DNA of 35,383 bases from CAZSAT01 sp964604675 (GCA_964604675.1 CAZSAT010000077.1:1-35383); one strand, 5' to 3'; positions 16,859-25,323 are shown, counted from the first letter of the stretch. The notes: generated from the letters alone by a model not told the origin. Made by a program: numbers and translations.

Positions 16859-18507
16859 ATGCCTGTGAAGAGCTTCTCGCTGCTCTCCTTTGAAGACCTG
16901 GTCCTGCTGCGCGACGATTTGGTCGAGCCGGGGACGATGTCCTGGCTGCTTCGCGAGCACGCGTCGCTGTTGTTCCCGGGTTGGCTGTTCGCCGGCTGGA
17001 AGGGCGACGAGTCGGTAGGACGAAAGGCTTGGCCGGCGCGGTTGCTGATGGCGCTGCTCCTGCTGCGGCACTCGGAGGCTGGCCAGACCCGCGTGGGGGC
17101 GATCCGGCGTGCGGCGACAGATGCCGCGTGGCGTGCGGCATTGCGGCTGCCGTGGTCGGAGAAGCCGCCCACTGAGAAGACGCACCGCGAGTTCGAGGCC
17201 TTCCTGAAGGAGAACCATCCCGACATCGAACGGCCTCGGTACGAGCTGGGCTTCGAGCACTGGACACGGCTGTGCCGAGATGCTGGCCTCGTAGGAGAGG
17301 CGCCAGTGTGGGTCGCGGACTCCACGCCGATGTGGTGCTTCGGAGCGGTGCTGGGAACAGTGCGTCTGCTTGGGGACGGGCTTCGCAGCCTGGCTCAGCT
17401 CTGGGCGAGCGCCCGGAAGGTTGCGCTGCGGACTGTCGCGTTGGAGTGGGACAGCTTGCTGCTGATCGCGAAGAGCACGAAGGGCTTCTTTGAAGGGACG
17501 GACTGGAGTGACATGGAAGCTCGCTCGACGGTGCTGGCGGAGCTGGTCTCGACCGTCGCCCTCGCGACCGAGCAGGTCCTGGCCGGACTGTTGACGGTGC
17601 GCTCGAACAAGCGGAAGCGACTGGCTCGGCGGTGCAAGAACCTGCTCCGTGTGGTCGAGGAAGACCTGGAGGCGACCGAGGACGGAGGGCTTCGGGTCCG
17701 GCAGCGCCGGAGCGCCAAGCGCCTGATCAGCGTGACGGACCCTGATGCCCAACATTTCCGGAAGAGCGCGAGCAAGGTGTGCTCGGGGTTCAAGATCCAC
17801 GCGCTGGGGGATGCCGTGAGCGGGTTGGTTCTGGCACTGTCGGTCACGCCCGGCGGCGTCCACGACAGCACCCAGATGGTTCCCCTACTGGAGCGCGCCA
17901 AGGCGCTTCGGGTCGACATCGAGGAGGTTCTTGCAGACACGGCGTACGGCGGCATGGAGACCCGCAATGCCGCCCGGGAGATCGGTGTAGAGGTGGTCGC
18001 ACCGCCGGTGCGCAACTCCAGAAAGGGAGACGGTCTGGGGCGAGAGGACTTCGCCATCGACTTCGAGGCCCAGGTCATGACCTGTCCGGGCGGGGTGAGC
18101 ACCAGCCGGTGCACCTCGTTCGAGAACGGAAGGCCTCGTAGCTTCACCTGGGCCAAGGGCTCGGAGTCGGGCTGCTCTTGCCGAGAGAGCTGCCTGGTCC
18201 ACAAGACGCGTCCCCGCAAGGACGGGAGCCTGGGGCCGCCACGGCGCCGCATTGTGCTCCACCCCGACGAGGAGGGCCTTCGAGCCGTCCGCGCAGAGTG
18301 GGCCAACCCGAGACGCGAGCTCGCTACCGCCGCCGTGCCGAGGGTGAGCGCCTGATGCGGGAGCTGACCCGACGAGGGGCTCGCCACGCTGCCGGCTGGG
18401 GCCTGGAGAGTGCGGCCCTCCAGGGCCACGCCGCCGCTTCTGTAGGCAACCTCCTCGTCCTGGCCAAGCACCTGGCCGGCCAGTCGAAGCGTCGTCAGGC
18501 CGCGTAG
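16859..18507 (+). pseudogene. IS1182-family transposase, frameshifted near the 3' end
   Basis: The transposase cuts and joins the IS ends using a DDE active site. The N-terminal part (ALLLLRHSEAGQTRVGA, then LPWSEKPPTEKTHREFEAF) is DUF772-like. Catalytic Asp candidates are in WVADSTPMW and in VLADTAYGG. A cluster of Cys (CSCRESC) lies before the last domain. The frame of 16859 stops at 18355 with the unrelated tail RRELATAAVPRVSA. The expected C-terminus, ARYRRRAEGERLMRELTRRG, is in the -1 frame up to TAG 18507. The shift lies near 18305-18312 and fits loss of one base. It separates the presumed catalytic Glu (Y-x2-R-x3-E pattern) from the rest. No slippery heptamer is seen, so programmed frameshifting is unlikely. 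An in-frame GTG at 16829 is an alternative start. Confidence 0.85.
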
Positions 18508-18689
18508 AACCGCCCTCGTCGTCGTCCCTCGCGCTACCGCAAGCCGCACCGCGGTCGCTTTGCGCTGCCTTGAGCCGCTGCGGCCCCCGCGGTCGGCCAC
18601 TGCCGTGCCGTCGCAGGGCCACACACATGCGCATCGGCAGGACATACGACAGTCTCAGGAGGCAGCGCAACGTCAGCGAGGCCCCTTTC

Positions 18690-18701
18690 TCCCGACGACT
18701 G
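18690..18701 (-). repeat. IS right terminal inverted repeat
   Basis: TCCCGACGACTG, the perfect inverse of the left end. Confidence 0.9.
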
Positions 18702-18705
18702 CTAG
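18702..18705. repeat. Right target-site duplication CTAG
   Basis: CTAG directly after the IS right end, four bases before the stop codon of the convergent LOG-family gene. Confidence 0.85.
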
Positions 18706-18709
18706 GAGT

Positions 18710-19546
18710 TCAGCGGGAGAACTCTCCGTTGTCTTCGATCTCGACCAGGGTGCGCGTGAGGTAGGCGAAGGCCTCGTCCACCGAGTCCACCCGCTTGAAG
18801 AGCTTCAGGTCCTTCGGCGAGATGGTGCCGTACTCGAGCATGGCGTCGAGATCGAGCACCTTGTCCCAGTAGTCCTTGCCGTAGAGCAGGATGGGCAGCG
18901 GCTTGCGCACCTTGCCCGTCTGCACCAGCGTCATCAGCTCGGCCAGCTCGTCCAGGGTGCCGAAGCCACCCGGCATCACCACCAGGGCCTTGGCCAGGTA
19001 CATGAACCAATACTTCCGCATGAAGAAGTAGTGGAACTCGAAGGCCAGCTCCTTCGGCACGTAGCGGTTGACCTCCTCCTCGAAGGGCAACGAGATGCCC
19101 AGGCCGACCGAACGCCCGCCTTCGACATCTGCGGCGCCACGGTTCCCGGCCTCCATGATGCCGGGGCCGCCTCCCGTGGAGATGTAGTACGCGCGACCCG
19201 CCTTGCTCATCGACCAGGCGGTGAGGCGGCGCGAGAGCTCACGGGTCTCGTCGTAGAACCGTGCTGTCTTCACCTTCGTGCGAGCCAGCCGAAGCGCCTC
19301 CTCGAGCCCTTCGACGGCGTCGGCATCGGTGTTCGCGGCCAGCGCGGCTTCCGCGCCGGCGAGCTGCTCCTTCGCAGCCTCCGACGTGATCGTCCGTGCG
19401 GACCCGAACACCACGATGGTGTGCCGCACCCCTTCCTGGCGGAACCGGCGTCGGGGTTCCATGTACTCCGAGAGGATCCGCACGACGCGGGCCTCGGGGC
19501 TGTTCAGGAAGTCCAGGTTCTTGTAGGCCTTGTGCGCCTTTGGCAT
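18710..19546 (-). CDS. LOG-family (TIGR00730-like) Rossmann-fold protein
   Basis: A 278-residue protein of the LOG/'lysine decarboxylase-like' family, whose studied members are nucleoside 5'-monophosphate phosphoribohydrolases releasing a free base. Key motifs are STGGGPGIMEAGNRGA and PGGFGTLDELAE (the PGGxGTxxE signature), plus FFMRKYWFMYLAKALVVMP between them. About 60 extra N-terminal residues and a helical insertion (about 60-100) make it longer than the 180-200-residue minimal family members. The true substrate is not known. AGGA seven bases before the ATG supports the start. The IS element sits eight bases from its stop codon. Confidence 0.88.
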   Translation of the reverse strand: MPKAHKAYKNLDFLNSPEARVVRILSEYMEPRRRFRQEGVRHTIVVFGSARTITSEAAKEQLAGAEAALAANTDADAVEGLEEALRLARTKVKTARFYDETRELSRRLTAWSMSKAGRAYYISTGGGPGIMEAGNRGAADVEGGRSVGLGISLPFEEEVNRYVPKELAFEFHYFFMRKYWFMYLAKALVVMPGGFGTLDELAELMTLVQTGKVRKPLPILLYGKDYWDKVLDLDAMLEYGTISPKDLKLFKRVDSVDEAFAYLTRTLVEIEDNGEFSR

Positions 19547-19641
19547 TTCGAATGTCCTCGTCGTCGGTGCGTTTCTTAGCGCGCCGGTAGCGCAGCGTCT
19601 GCGCCCCGGTGTCTACCCCCTCGACCATCACGGAGCGAGAC

Positions 19642-20157
19642 ATGCGCATCGTCCTCACCTCTCTTGTGCCAGCCCTGCTGACAGGCTGCATCGTCTACGA
19701 CAACGACGGCCCCCACGACGGCGACCGCGACGACCGCGACGGTGCGACCGAAGACGTCGATCGCGACGACAACGGCGTGACCGAGGAGCCCGACGAGCCC
19801 GCGGCGGTCTTCGCCTTCGAGCCGTCCGAGGCCGAGGTCGGCGACGCCTTCATCGGCTACCTGAGCGTGGTGGAGGGCGACGTCGACCTCCGCGATGCGA
19901 GCGACGTCGTGGTGTACGGCGATCTGCAGTTGGCGGACTGGGACGTGCGCTCCGACGAGCTGATCCTCGCGGTGGCGATCGACGAGCAGGCCCAGCCCGG
20001 TGTCGTGGACATCCTGATCGAGATCGACGGCCAGGCCTTCGTCGTCGAGGCGGCCCTGGAGGTCTTTGCGTCGGACAGCGGCCACAGCGTGGAGGACCAG
20101 GAGCAGGACGAAGAAGGCCTGGACGATCCGGGCGACAACAGCGACGACTGCGACTGA
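19642..20157 (+). CDS. Acidic lipoprotein, unknown function
   Basis: A 171-residue predicted lipoprotein. The signal peptide MRIVLTSLVPALLTGC ends in a lipobox (LLTGC). A very acidic linker (many Asp/Glu, DGDRDDRDGATEDVDRDD) then spaces a domain of about 90 residues with alternating hydrophobic residues (VFAFEPSEAEVGDAFIGYL, VDLRDASDVVVYGDLQ) from the outer-membrane anchor. The pattern suggests an IPT/Ig-like beta-sandwich. The C-terminus is again strongly acidic and ends in SDDCD. I do not recognise a family. ACGGAGCGAG precedes the ATG. The ECF sigma gene follows after 76 bases on the same strand, so co-transcription is possible but not shown. Confidence 0.72.
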   Translation: MRIVLTSLVPALLTGCIVYDNDGPHDGDRDDRDGATEDVDRDDNGVTEEPDEPAAVFAFEPSEAEVGDAFIGYLSVVEGDVDLRDASDVVVYGDLQLADWDVRSDELILAVAIDEQAQPGVVDILIEIDGQAFVVEAALEVFASDSGHSVEDQEQDEEGLDDPGDNSDDCD

Positions 20158-20233
20158 GCGACCCGTGGCACTGACCGGATACGCGACCTTGGACTCTGCC
20201 CCGCCTGCGAAGGCGCGGGCCCGAGGGAGCTCC

Positions 20234-20728
20234 ATGGCCCTGGACGTCGCCGATCTGTACCGTCGCTACGGCGACATGGTGCTCGGTCGGTGCCGATCGC
20301 TGCTTCGCAACGAGGCCGACGCCCAGGAGACCTGCCAGGAGGTCTTCCTGAAGGTCCACCGCTACCAGTCGAGCTTCCGCGGTGACGCGAGCCCGACCAC
20401 CTGGCTGTACCGGGTGACCACCACGACCTGCCTGAACAAGATCCGCTCCAAGAAGCGCCGGCCCGAAGACCCGCACGAGGAGCCGCCCGCCATCGAGCTC
20501 AACGACAGCATGCTCGAGGGACACGAGGTGCGCGACCTGGTCGACCGCGTGCTGCAGCTCACCGACGAGAAGACCCAGGCCTGCGTGGTGCACCACTACG
20601 TCGACGGCATGACGCACAAGGAGGTCGGCGCGATCGTGGGCCTGTCGGCGGCGGCTGTGCGGAAGCGCATCGGCGTCTTCAAGAAGCGGATCGCCGACAA
20701 CCCGCCGAGCTGGCTTCCGGAGCTGTAG
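20234..20728 (+). CDS. ECF-type RNA polymerase sigma factor
   Basis: A 164-residue sigma-70-family protein of the extracytoplasmic-function type. Region 2 spans DVADLYRRYGDMVLGRCR to TTWLYRVTTTTCLNKIR and includes the core-binding stretch EADAQETCQEVFLKVHRY. Region 4 has the helix-turn-helix HHYVDGMTHKEVGAIVGLSAAAVRKR with changed spacing typical of the group. GAGGGA lies six bases before the ATG. The next gene, seven bases downstream, encodes a zinc-finger membrane anti-sigma factor and the third a caspase-like protein. The sigma factor is therefore expected to be held at the membrane and released by an envelope signal. Autoregulation is likely by family habit but no promoter could be assigned. 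Confidence 0.93.
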   Translation: MALDVADLYRRYGDMVLGRCRSLLRNEADAQETCQEVFLKVHRYQSSFRGDASPTTWLYRVTTTTCLNKIRSKKRRPEDPHEEPPAIELNDSMLEGHEVRDLVDRVLQLTDEKTQACVVHHYVDGMTHKEVGAIVGLSAAAVRKRIGVFKKRIADNPPSWLPEL

Positions 20729-20735
20729 ACGAGCC

Positions 20736-21437
20736 ATGAGCGCCCACCCCTCCACCCTCCTCCTCCACCGCCACCGCTACGGCGAGCTCTCCGGCGCCGA
20801 GGAGGCTGACCTCAAGGCCCACCTCGATGGCTGCAAGGCGTGTTCGGCCCGGCTGGTCAGCCAGCAGAACCACCGGGCGGCGTTCGCGTTGCAAGCGGTC
20901 CCGAAGGCGATCGCCGAGCTCGGCACCTCCAAGGCCCGCGCGCCGTGGTGGCGCTTCTTGTTCGCCCCGGTGCTGGTCGCCGCGGCGGCGCTCCTCGTGG
21001 TCCAGATGCCGGGCACCTCCGAGACCGATCCGAGCCAGGCGCCCCTCGACGAGTCGGTGCGCACCAAGGGCGCCGCCGTGGGCCTGGAAGCGTGGCTCGA
21101 CACGGAGCCGGCGGCGCGCGCGCTCGGCCAGGGCGACGAGGTGGTGCCGGGCGACACGATCCAGCTCCGCTACCGCGACAAGGAGGGCGGCTTCGTCAGC
21201 TTCGCCGGCATGGACGGGGACGGTGCCGTGGAGGTCTACGGCGTCGTGCCCGCCGAGCCCAGCCCCGAGTGGCACAACGCTCCGTTCGCTCTGACCCTGG
21301 ATGACAGCCCAGGTCCCCAGCGTTTCTACGCCGTGTTCACCTACGACCGGCCGAGTGACGAGCAGGTGGTCGACGCCTTGCTAGGTCACGACGATCAGGC
21401 CATCGTAGCGTCCGTGAGGCTGGAGAAGGCGCGTTGA
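20736..21437 (+). CDS. Membrane anti-sigma factor with zinc-finger (zf-HC2) and C-terminal DUF4384-like domain
   Basis: A 233-residue single-pass protein. The N-terminal cytoplasmic part has the H-x3-C-x2-C zinc-binding pattern (H29, C33, C36 in HLDGCKACSARL) typical of anti-sigma factors that bind ECF sigma. One transmembrane helix follows (WWRFLFAPVLVAAAALLVV, about 72-91). The periplasmic part of about 140 residues (GDTIQLRYRDKEGGFVSFAG, then PGPQRFYAVFTYDRPS) resembles the DUF4384 type of beta domain often found with caspase-like proteins. It likely senses an envelope signal and controls the sigma factor encoded just upstream. Its TGA overlaps the TTG start of the caspase gene, so translation of the two is coupled. 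Confidence 0.88.
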   Translation: MSAHPSTLLLHRHRYGELSGAEEADLKAHLDGCKACSARLVSQQNHRAAFALQAVPKAIAELGTSKARAPWWRFLFAPVLVAAAALLVVQMPGTSETDPSQAPLDESVRTKGAAVGLEAWLDTEPAARALGQGDEVVPGDTIQLRYRDKEGGFVSFAGMDGDGAVEVYGVVPAEPSPEWHNAPFALTLDDSPGPQRFYAVFTYDRPSDEQVVDALLGHDDQAIVASVRLEKAR

Positions 21438-23293
21438 ACCTGCTGATCGCGAGCCTGTTCGCGGCGCCCGCCCAGGCCGAGCCCGGCGTGGCGCGGCGCG
21501 CCGTGGTGGTGGGCATCAACGATGGTGGTCCTGGCCTCGACCCCCTGCGCTACGCCGAGGCCGATGCCCGGCGCATGGCCGACGTGCTCGTCGATCTCGG
21601 CGACTTCACCCAAGACGAGGTCGTGCTGGCCCTGGCACCAACCATGGACGGCCTGACCAGCGAGCTCATGGACGCGGTCGGGGACCTCGGCGCTCATGAC
21701 GAGGCGCTCTTCGTCTTCTACTACTCGGGCCACGCCGACAACCGCGGCCTGCGGCTCGGCGACGAGCTCTACCCCTACGACCAGCTCAAGGAGGACATCC
21801 GCGCCATCCCCGCGGACGTGCACCTCGGCATCGTCGATGCTTGCCGCGCCGGTGAGCTCACCCGACTCAAGGGTGCCGCGCTCACCTCGCCGTTTCTTGT
21901 CGAGGAAGGCCTCGAGGCCGAAGGGGAGGCCTGGCTGGCCGCCAGCGCCGCGGACGAGGACGCCCAGGAGTCCGACAGGCTCCAGGGCAGCTTCTTCACC
22001 TACTACCTGGTGAGCGGCCTGCGCGGAGCCGCCGACAGCGGGGAGGACGGTTGGGTCAGCCTCAACGAGGCCTACAGCTACGCCTACGACCGCACGGTGG
22101 CCTACACGGGAGGCACCGCAGCCGGCACGCAGCACCCCCACTACGACTTCCAGATCCGCGGGAACGGCGATCTGGTGCTCACCGAGGTCGATCGCGCCAC
22201 GGCCCACATCACCTTCCCGGCCGCCGTCGAGGGCACCATCACGGTGCTCGCCCTGCCCGAGGCGCGGCCCGTGGCGGAGGTGGCCAAGGTGGCCGGGAAG
22301 CCCGTGACGCTGGCGCTCGCACCGGGGCGCTACCAGCTCCGACGGAAGGAGAAGGGCGCGCTCTACACCTCCGAGGTCGGGCTCACCGAGGGCGCCAACC
22401 ACACGATCAGCCGCTGGGGTGATCCGGACGCTCTCGCCCTGGCGAGCACCAAGGGCGTGGCCGACCTGCCGTCGCTGAACCGCACCGGTGGCGAAGCCAG
22501 GCCCAAGGCCGACGACGCGCTGACCGCCGACAAGATCGTGGACGGCATCGGGGACGCGGTGGGCGACTTCGACCCGACCACCAACCCCCCGCTCGCGGCC
22601 GGTGTCAGCCTCTTGATGCCGGGCACCGGCCACATGCTGCAAGGGCGGTGGGTCGAGGGCGCGCTGTTCCTGGGGAGCTACTGGGCGCTCCAGGGCACCG
22701 GGTGGGGGGTCCCGAGCGCGCTCGATCAGTCCCAGAAGGTGTCGACGGGCAGCCCGCTCGGGCCGAACGCGCTGACGATGATGGGCTTCATGGTGATGGG
22801 TTGGGCGGCCTCGGACGCTGCCTACAAGGCCAGCGGTCAGGTCTCCACGTGGCGCCCGGTGCAGGGCGTGAGCATCTCGGCGGAGACGATGTGGAACGAC
22901 ACCCTGGCCACGCCGCACACCTCCGGCTTCTCGGTGGACTACTTCGTCAAGCCCCACGTGAGCCTGGGCCTCGATCGGGCCGGCTTCACCCGCTACCCCA
23001 ACGGCATGTGGGACGCGAACGCGGGCATGCGCCTGATGGTCGGTCCCGCGTGGAAGCATGTGCGGCCCGGGCTGTTCCTGTCGAGCGGGTTCCGCGCCGG
23101 CAACGGCGACGAGAACGGGCAGGTCGCTCGGCTGCTCTTCGGCTCCGGCGGCGAGATCCGCTGGTACGTGAATCCCCGCTACTTCGTGAAGTACGAGGCA
23201 CGCTGGGAACGCGAAGCGGCTGAGGACGCGTTCATCCAGGGCGGCGGGCTGGGTGTGCACCTCGGCAAGTCGGCGCCGCGCCTGCTGGACTGA
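21434..23293 (+). CDS. Exported caspase-family (C14-like) protein with C-terminal membrane/beta-barrel-like region
   Basis: A 619-residue protein. A short signal peptide (MNLLIASLFAAPAQA) precedes a caspase-hemoglobinase fold. The catalytic dyad is H100 in FVFYYSGHAD and C137 in LGIVDACRAGEL, with RRAVVVGIND as the first strand. The protease domain ends near residue 255. A beta-rich middle part follows, then a hydrophobic Gly-rich stretch (SLLMPGTGHMLQG, VEGALFLGSYWALQ). The final 150 residues alternate aromatic and polar residues (FSVDYFVKPHVSLGLD, IRWYVNPRYFVKYEARWE) and look like a small outer-membrane beta-barrel. The TTG start overlaps the previous TGA and has GGAGAAGG upstream. Context makes it the effector or output of the ECF module. 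Its substrate is unknown. Confidence 0.85.
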   Translation: MNLLIASLFAAPAQAEPGVARRAVVVGINDGGPGLDPLRYAEADARRMADVLVDLGDFTQDEVVLALAPTMDGLTSELMDAVGDLGAHDEALFVFYYSGHADNRGLRLGDELYPYDQLKEDIRAIPADVHLGIVDACRAGELTRLKGAALTSPFLVEEGLEAEGEAWLAASAADEDAQESDRLQGSFFTYYLVSGLRGAADSGEDGWVSLNEAYSYAYDRTVAYTGGTAAGTQHPHYDFQIRGNGDLVLTEVDRATAHITFPAAVEGTITVLALPEARPVAEVAKVAGKPVTLALAPGRYQLRRKEKGALYTSEVGLTEGANHTISRWGDPDALALASTKGVADLPSLNRTGGEARPKADDALTADKIVDGIGDAVGDFDPTTNPPLAAGVSLLMPGTGHMLQGRWVEGALFLGSYWALQGTGWGVPSALDQSQKVSTGSPLGPNALTMMGFMVMGWAASDAAYKASGQVSTWRPVQGVSISAETMWNDTLATPHTSGFSVDYFVKPHVSLGLDRAGFTRYPNGMWDANAGMRLMVGPAWKHVRPGLFLSSGFRAGNGDENGQVARLLFGSGGEIRWYVNPRYFVKYEARWEREAAEDAFIQGGGLGVHLGKSAPRLLD

Positions 23294-23298
23294 GGGCC

Positions 23299-23826
23299 TC
23301 AGATCGGGAGCGGAGTGACCTCGCCGAGGCGATCCTCGAGCACGAGCCGCATCTGGACCCGATCGTGGCCGGGCCCGTACTCGCCGCGCAGCAGTCCGAC
23401 CTCGTGGAACCCGAGCTTGGACCGGTACACGTGCATGGCGGCCTGGTTGGCCGGATCGACCTCGAGCACCACCGAACGGAAGCCGGAAGCCTTCACGCGC
23501 TCGATCACGCCGCGGAGGAAGAACGTGCCCAGGCCCTGGTTGCGGTAGCCCGGACGAACCGCCATGGAGAACAAGACCGCCTCGCCGGAACGTTCGAAGC
23601 TGCGGATGACCTGGCAGGTGCCGATCGGCACGCCCTCGGTCTCGAGCAGGAAGGTTCGGCCGTGCCGGAGCATGAGGCCCATCGTGTAGCGGGACCAGGT
23701 GGGCTCCGAGAAGGTCAACAGATCGATGTCCTGGACGATCTTGATGAGATCCGCGTTGTGATCCACCACCTCCCGCACGCGGATGGTGCGGTCATCGACT
23801 GTCGCGACCTTCGAGGGGTCTTCCAT
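23299..23826 (-). CDS. GNAT-family N-acetyltransferase
   Basis: A 175-residue GCN5-type acetyltransferase. The acetyl-CoA motif is VRPGYRNQGLGTFFLRGVIE (R-x2-G-x-G/A pattern), followed by VVLEVDPANQAAMHVYRSKLGF, the usual motif B. The C-terminus MRLVLEDRL is a standard final strand. The substrate cannot be read from sequence. RimI-like enzymes acting on protein N-termini have a similar layout. I chose the ATG at 23824-23826, with GGAG eleven bases upstream. The longer reading to 23886 adds 20 basic residues without family character. It is convergent with the caspase gene with only five bases between stops, and divergent from pepP. Confidence 0.87.
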   Translation of the reverse strand: MEDPSKVATVDDRTIRVREVVDHNADLIKIVQDIDLLTFSEPTWSRYTMGLMLRHGRTFLLETEGVPIGTCQVIRSFERSGEAVLFSMAVRPGYRNQGLGTFFLRGVIERVKASGFRSVVLEVDPANQAAMHVYRSKLGFHEVGLLRGEYGPGHDRVQMRLVLEDRLGEVTPLPI

Positions 23827-23927
23827 CCACCGACTCCGGGGCGTTCGGGTCTGCAGGTGCCTTAATCCCCAAGGTGGTCCCTTCAACCTGCAATGTCAAT
23901 GCGTGACACGCGCACGCCCCTGGGATC

Positions 23928-23977
23928 GTGATCGCGAGCACGCACTCGTAGGATCGTCCGGGGTGATCGCGACCACG
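23928..23977. promoter_or_regulatory. Two near-identical dyad-symmetric sites between divergent GNAT and pepP genes
   Basis: GTGATCGCGAGCACG at 23928-23942 and GTGATCGCGACCACG at 23963-23977 differ at one base and start 35 bases apart. Each contains the palindromic core TCGCGA. With the preceding C, the first forms a 16-base near-palindrome (CGTG-a-TCGCGA-g-CACG). They lie in the 180-base divergent intergenic region, as expected for operator sites. The regulator is unknown. Confidence 0.5.
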
Positions 23978-24006
23978 GTTAGGGGGTGGCATCGACGAGG
24001 TCTGAG

Positions 24007-25323
24007 ATGCCGCTCTGCGACGACAACCAGCACGTGTTCGCCCAGCGCCGCGCCCGCGCGCTCGAGGCGCTGGGCGACGACGGGGCCCTGCTGCTCTTCG
24101 CGGCGCGGCACCACAACCGGAACGCCGACGCCGAGTACCGGTTCCGCCAGCACAGCGACGTGCTCTACCTCACGGGCTGGACCGACCCCGAGGCCGCTGT
24201 GCTCCTGCTCCCGGGTGCCGACGCGCCCTTCGTGCTCTTCGTGCAGCCCAAGAACCCCGAGCTGGAGATCTGGACGGGCATCCGGCCCGGGCCCGTCGGG
24301 GCCGTGGACCGCTTCGGGGCCGACGCGGCGTTCGACATCGCCGAGCTCTCCGCCAAGCTCCCGGAGCTGCTCAGCGACTACCGCACGCTCTTCTACGATG
24401 TCATGGCCGACGCTGAGAACGACGCGCTGGTCGCAGGTGCCCTCGCCCGCGCCCGGCGCGCCGCGCGGAAGACCCGTCGCCCGGTTCCCGACGCCTTCGT
24501 GGCCCCGGGCCGCGTGCTGCACCCGCTGCGCCTGCACAAGACCACCGAGGAGCTCGCGCTCCTGCGCGAAGCCGCACGCATCACGGCCGAAGCTCACCTC
24601 GCGGTGATGCGCGATGCCCGCCCGGGTGGCTTCGAGTACGAGCTGGAGGCGTTGCTGGACTACACCTTCCGACGCCACGGAGGCACGGGCGCCGGCTACA
24701 CCAGCATCGTGGGGGGCGGTCACAACGCGTGCATCCTCCACTACATCGAGAACGACGACTCCTTGCACGCTGGCGACCTCCTCCTCGTCGACGCCGGCTG
24801 CGAGTACGGCTGGTACACCGCCGACGTCACGCGCACCTTCCCCGTCGACGGTCGCTTCACCGACGCCCAGCGCGCGCTCTACGAGGTGGTGCTCGACGCC
24901 CAGGTGCAGGCGATCGACGCAGTCCGTCCGGGCCGCCTGTTCAAGGAGGGCCACGACACCGCCGTCCGGGTGCTCACCGAGGGCATGGTGCGTCTGGGCC
25001 TGCTCGACGGGGAGGTCGACGAGCTCATCGAGCGCGAGGCCTTCAAGCGGTACTACATGCACGGAACCGGCCACTTCCTGGGCCTCGACGTGCACGACGT
25101 CGGCCCCTTCGTGGGCGAGGAGCCCGTGCTCGCGCCGGGCATGGTGGTCACGGTCGAGCCGGGCCTCTACGTGGCACCCGACGACGAGGACGCCCCGGAG
25201 CGCTTCCGCGGCCTCGGCATCCGAATCGAAGACGACGTGCTCTGCACCGAGCACGCCCCCGACGTGTTGACGGCCGCGATCCCGAAGACCGTGGCCGACG
25301 TCGAGGCTGCCTGCCGCGCGTGA
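24007..25323 (+). CDS. pepP: Xaa-Pro aminopeptidase (aminopeptidase P)
   Basis: A 438-residue cytoplasmic metallopeptidase removing the N-terminal residue from peptides with Pro in second position. The length matches E. coli PepP (441). The N-terminal creatinase-like domain has RNADAEYRFRQHSDVLYLTG. The pita-bread catalytic domain has all five dinuclear manganese ligands: D262 and D273 (LVDAGCEYGWYTADVTRTF), H356 (MHGTGHFLGLDVHD), E384 (TVEPGLY) and E408 (GIRIEDDVL). The ATG at 24007 has GAGG six bases before it; a GTG at 23986 is a longer alternative. Its TGA stop forms the palindrome TGATCA with the stop of the convergent receiver gene. Confidence 0.95.
   Translation: MPLCDDNQHVFAQRRARALEALGDDGALLLFAARHHNRNADAEYRFRQHSDVLYLTGWTDPEAAVLLLPGADAPFVLFVQPKNPELEIWTGIRPGPVGAVDRFGADAAFDIAELSAKLPELLSDYRTLFYDVMADAENDALVAGALARARRAARKTRRPVPDAFVAPGRVLHPLRLHKTTEELALLREAARITAEAHLAVMRDARPGGFEYELEALLDYTFRRHGGTGAGYTSIVGGGHNACILHYIENDDSLHAGDLLLVDAGCEYGWYTADVTRTFPVDGRFTDAQRALYEVVLDAQVQAIDAVRPGRLFKEGHDTAVRVLTEGMVRLGLLDGEVDELIEREAFKRYYMHGTGHFLGLDVHDVGPFVGEEPVLAPGMVVTVEPGLYVAPDDEDAPERFRGLGIRIEDDVLCTEHAPDVLTAAIPKTVADVEAACRA

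Larger units (their letters stand above)
16676..18701 (+). mobile_element. IS1182-like insertion sequence, 2026 bp, complete ends
   Basis: The element starts with CAGTCGTCGGGA at 16676-16687 and ends with its exact reverse complement TCCCGACGACTG at 18690-18701. Similarity continues imperfectly inward (AAG against GAAAG). CTAG flanks both ends. It carries one transposase gene on the plus strand and about 190 bases of non-coding sequence at each end. The transposase has a DUF772-like N-terminal part and a DDE domain, as in the IS1182 family. Removing the element and one CTAG restores two convergent genes only four bases apart. The coding sequence is frameshifted, so this copy is probably unable to move by itself. 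Confidence 0.9.

Noticed and set aside
15200..17863. 887-codon minus-strand frame across the deaminase, secreted protein and IS
   Set aside because: Crosses the IS left end and several genes in wrong frames; the product has no recognisable domains.
18299..18320. Programmed ribosomal frameshift in the transposase
   Set aside because: No slippery heptamer and no stimulatory structure recognised; kept as a probable mutation, although comparison with other copies is needed.
20202..20215. Small GNRA-loop hairpin (CGCCT-GCGA-AGGCG) before the ECF sigma gene
   Set aside because: A five-base stem is expected by chance in such GC-rich DNA and no T-run follows.
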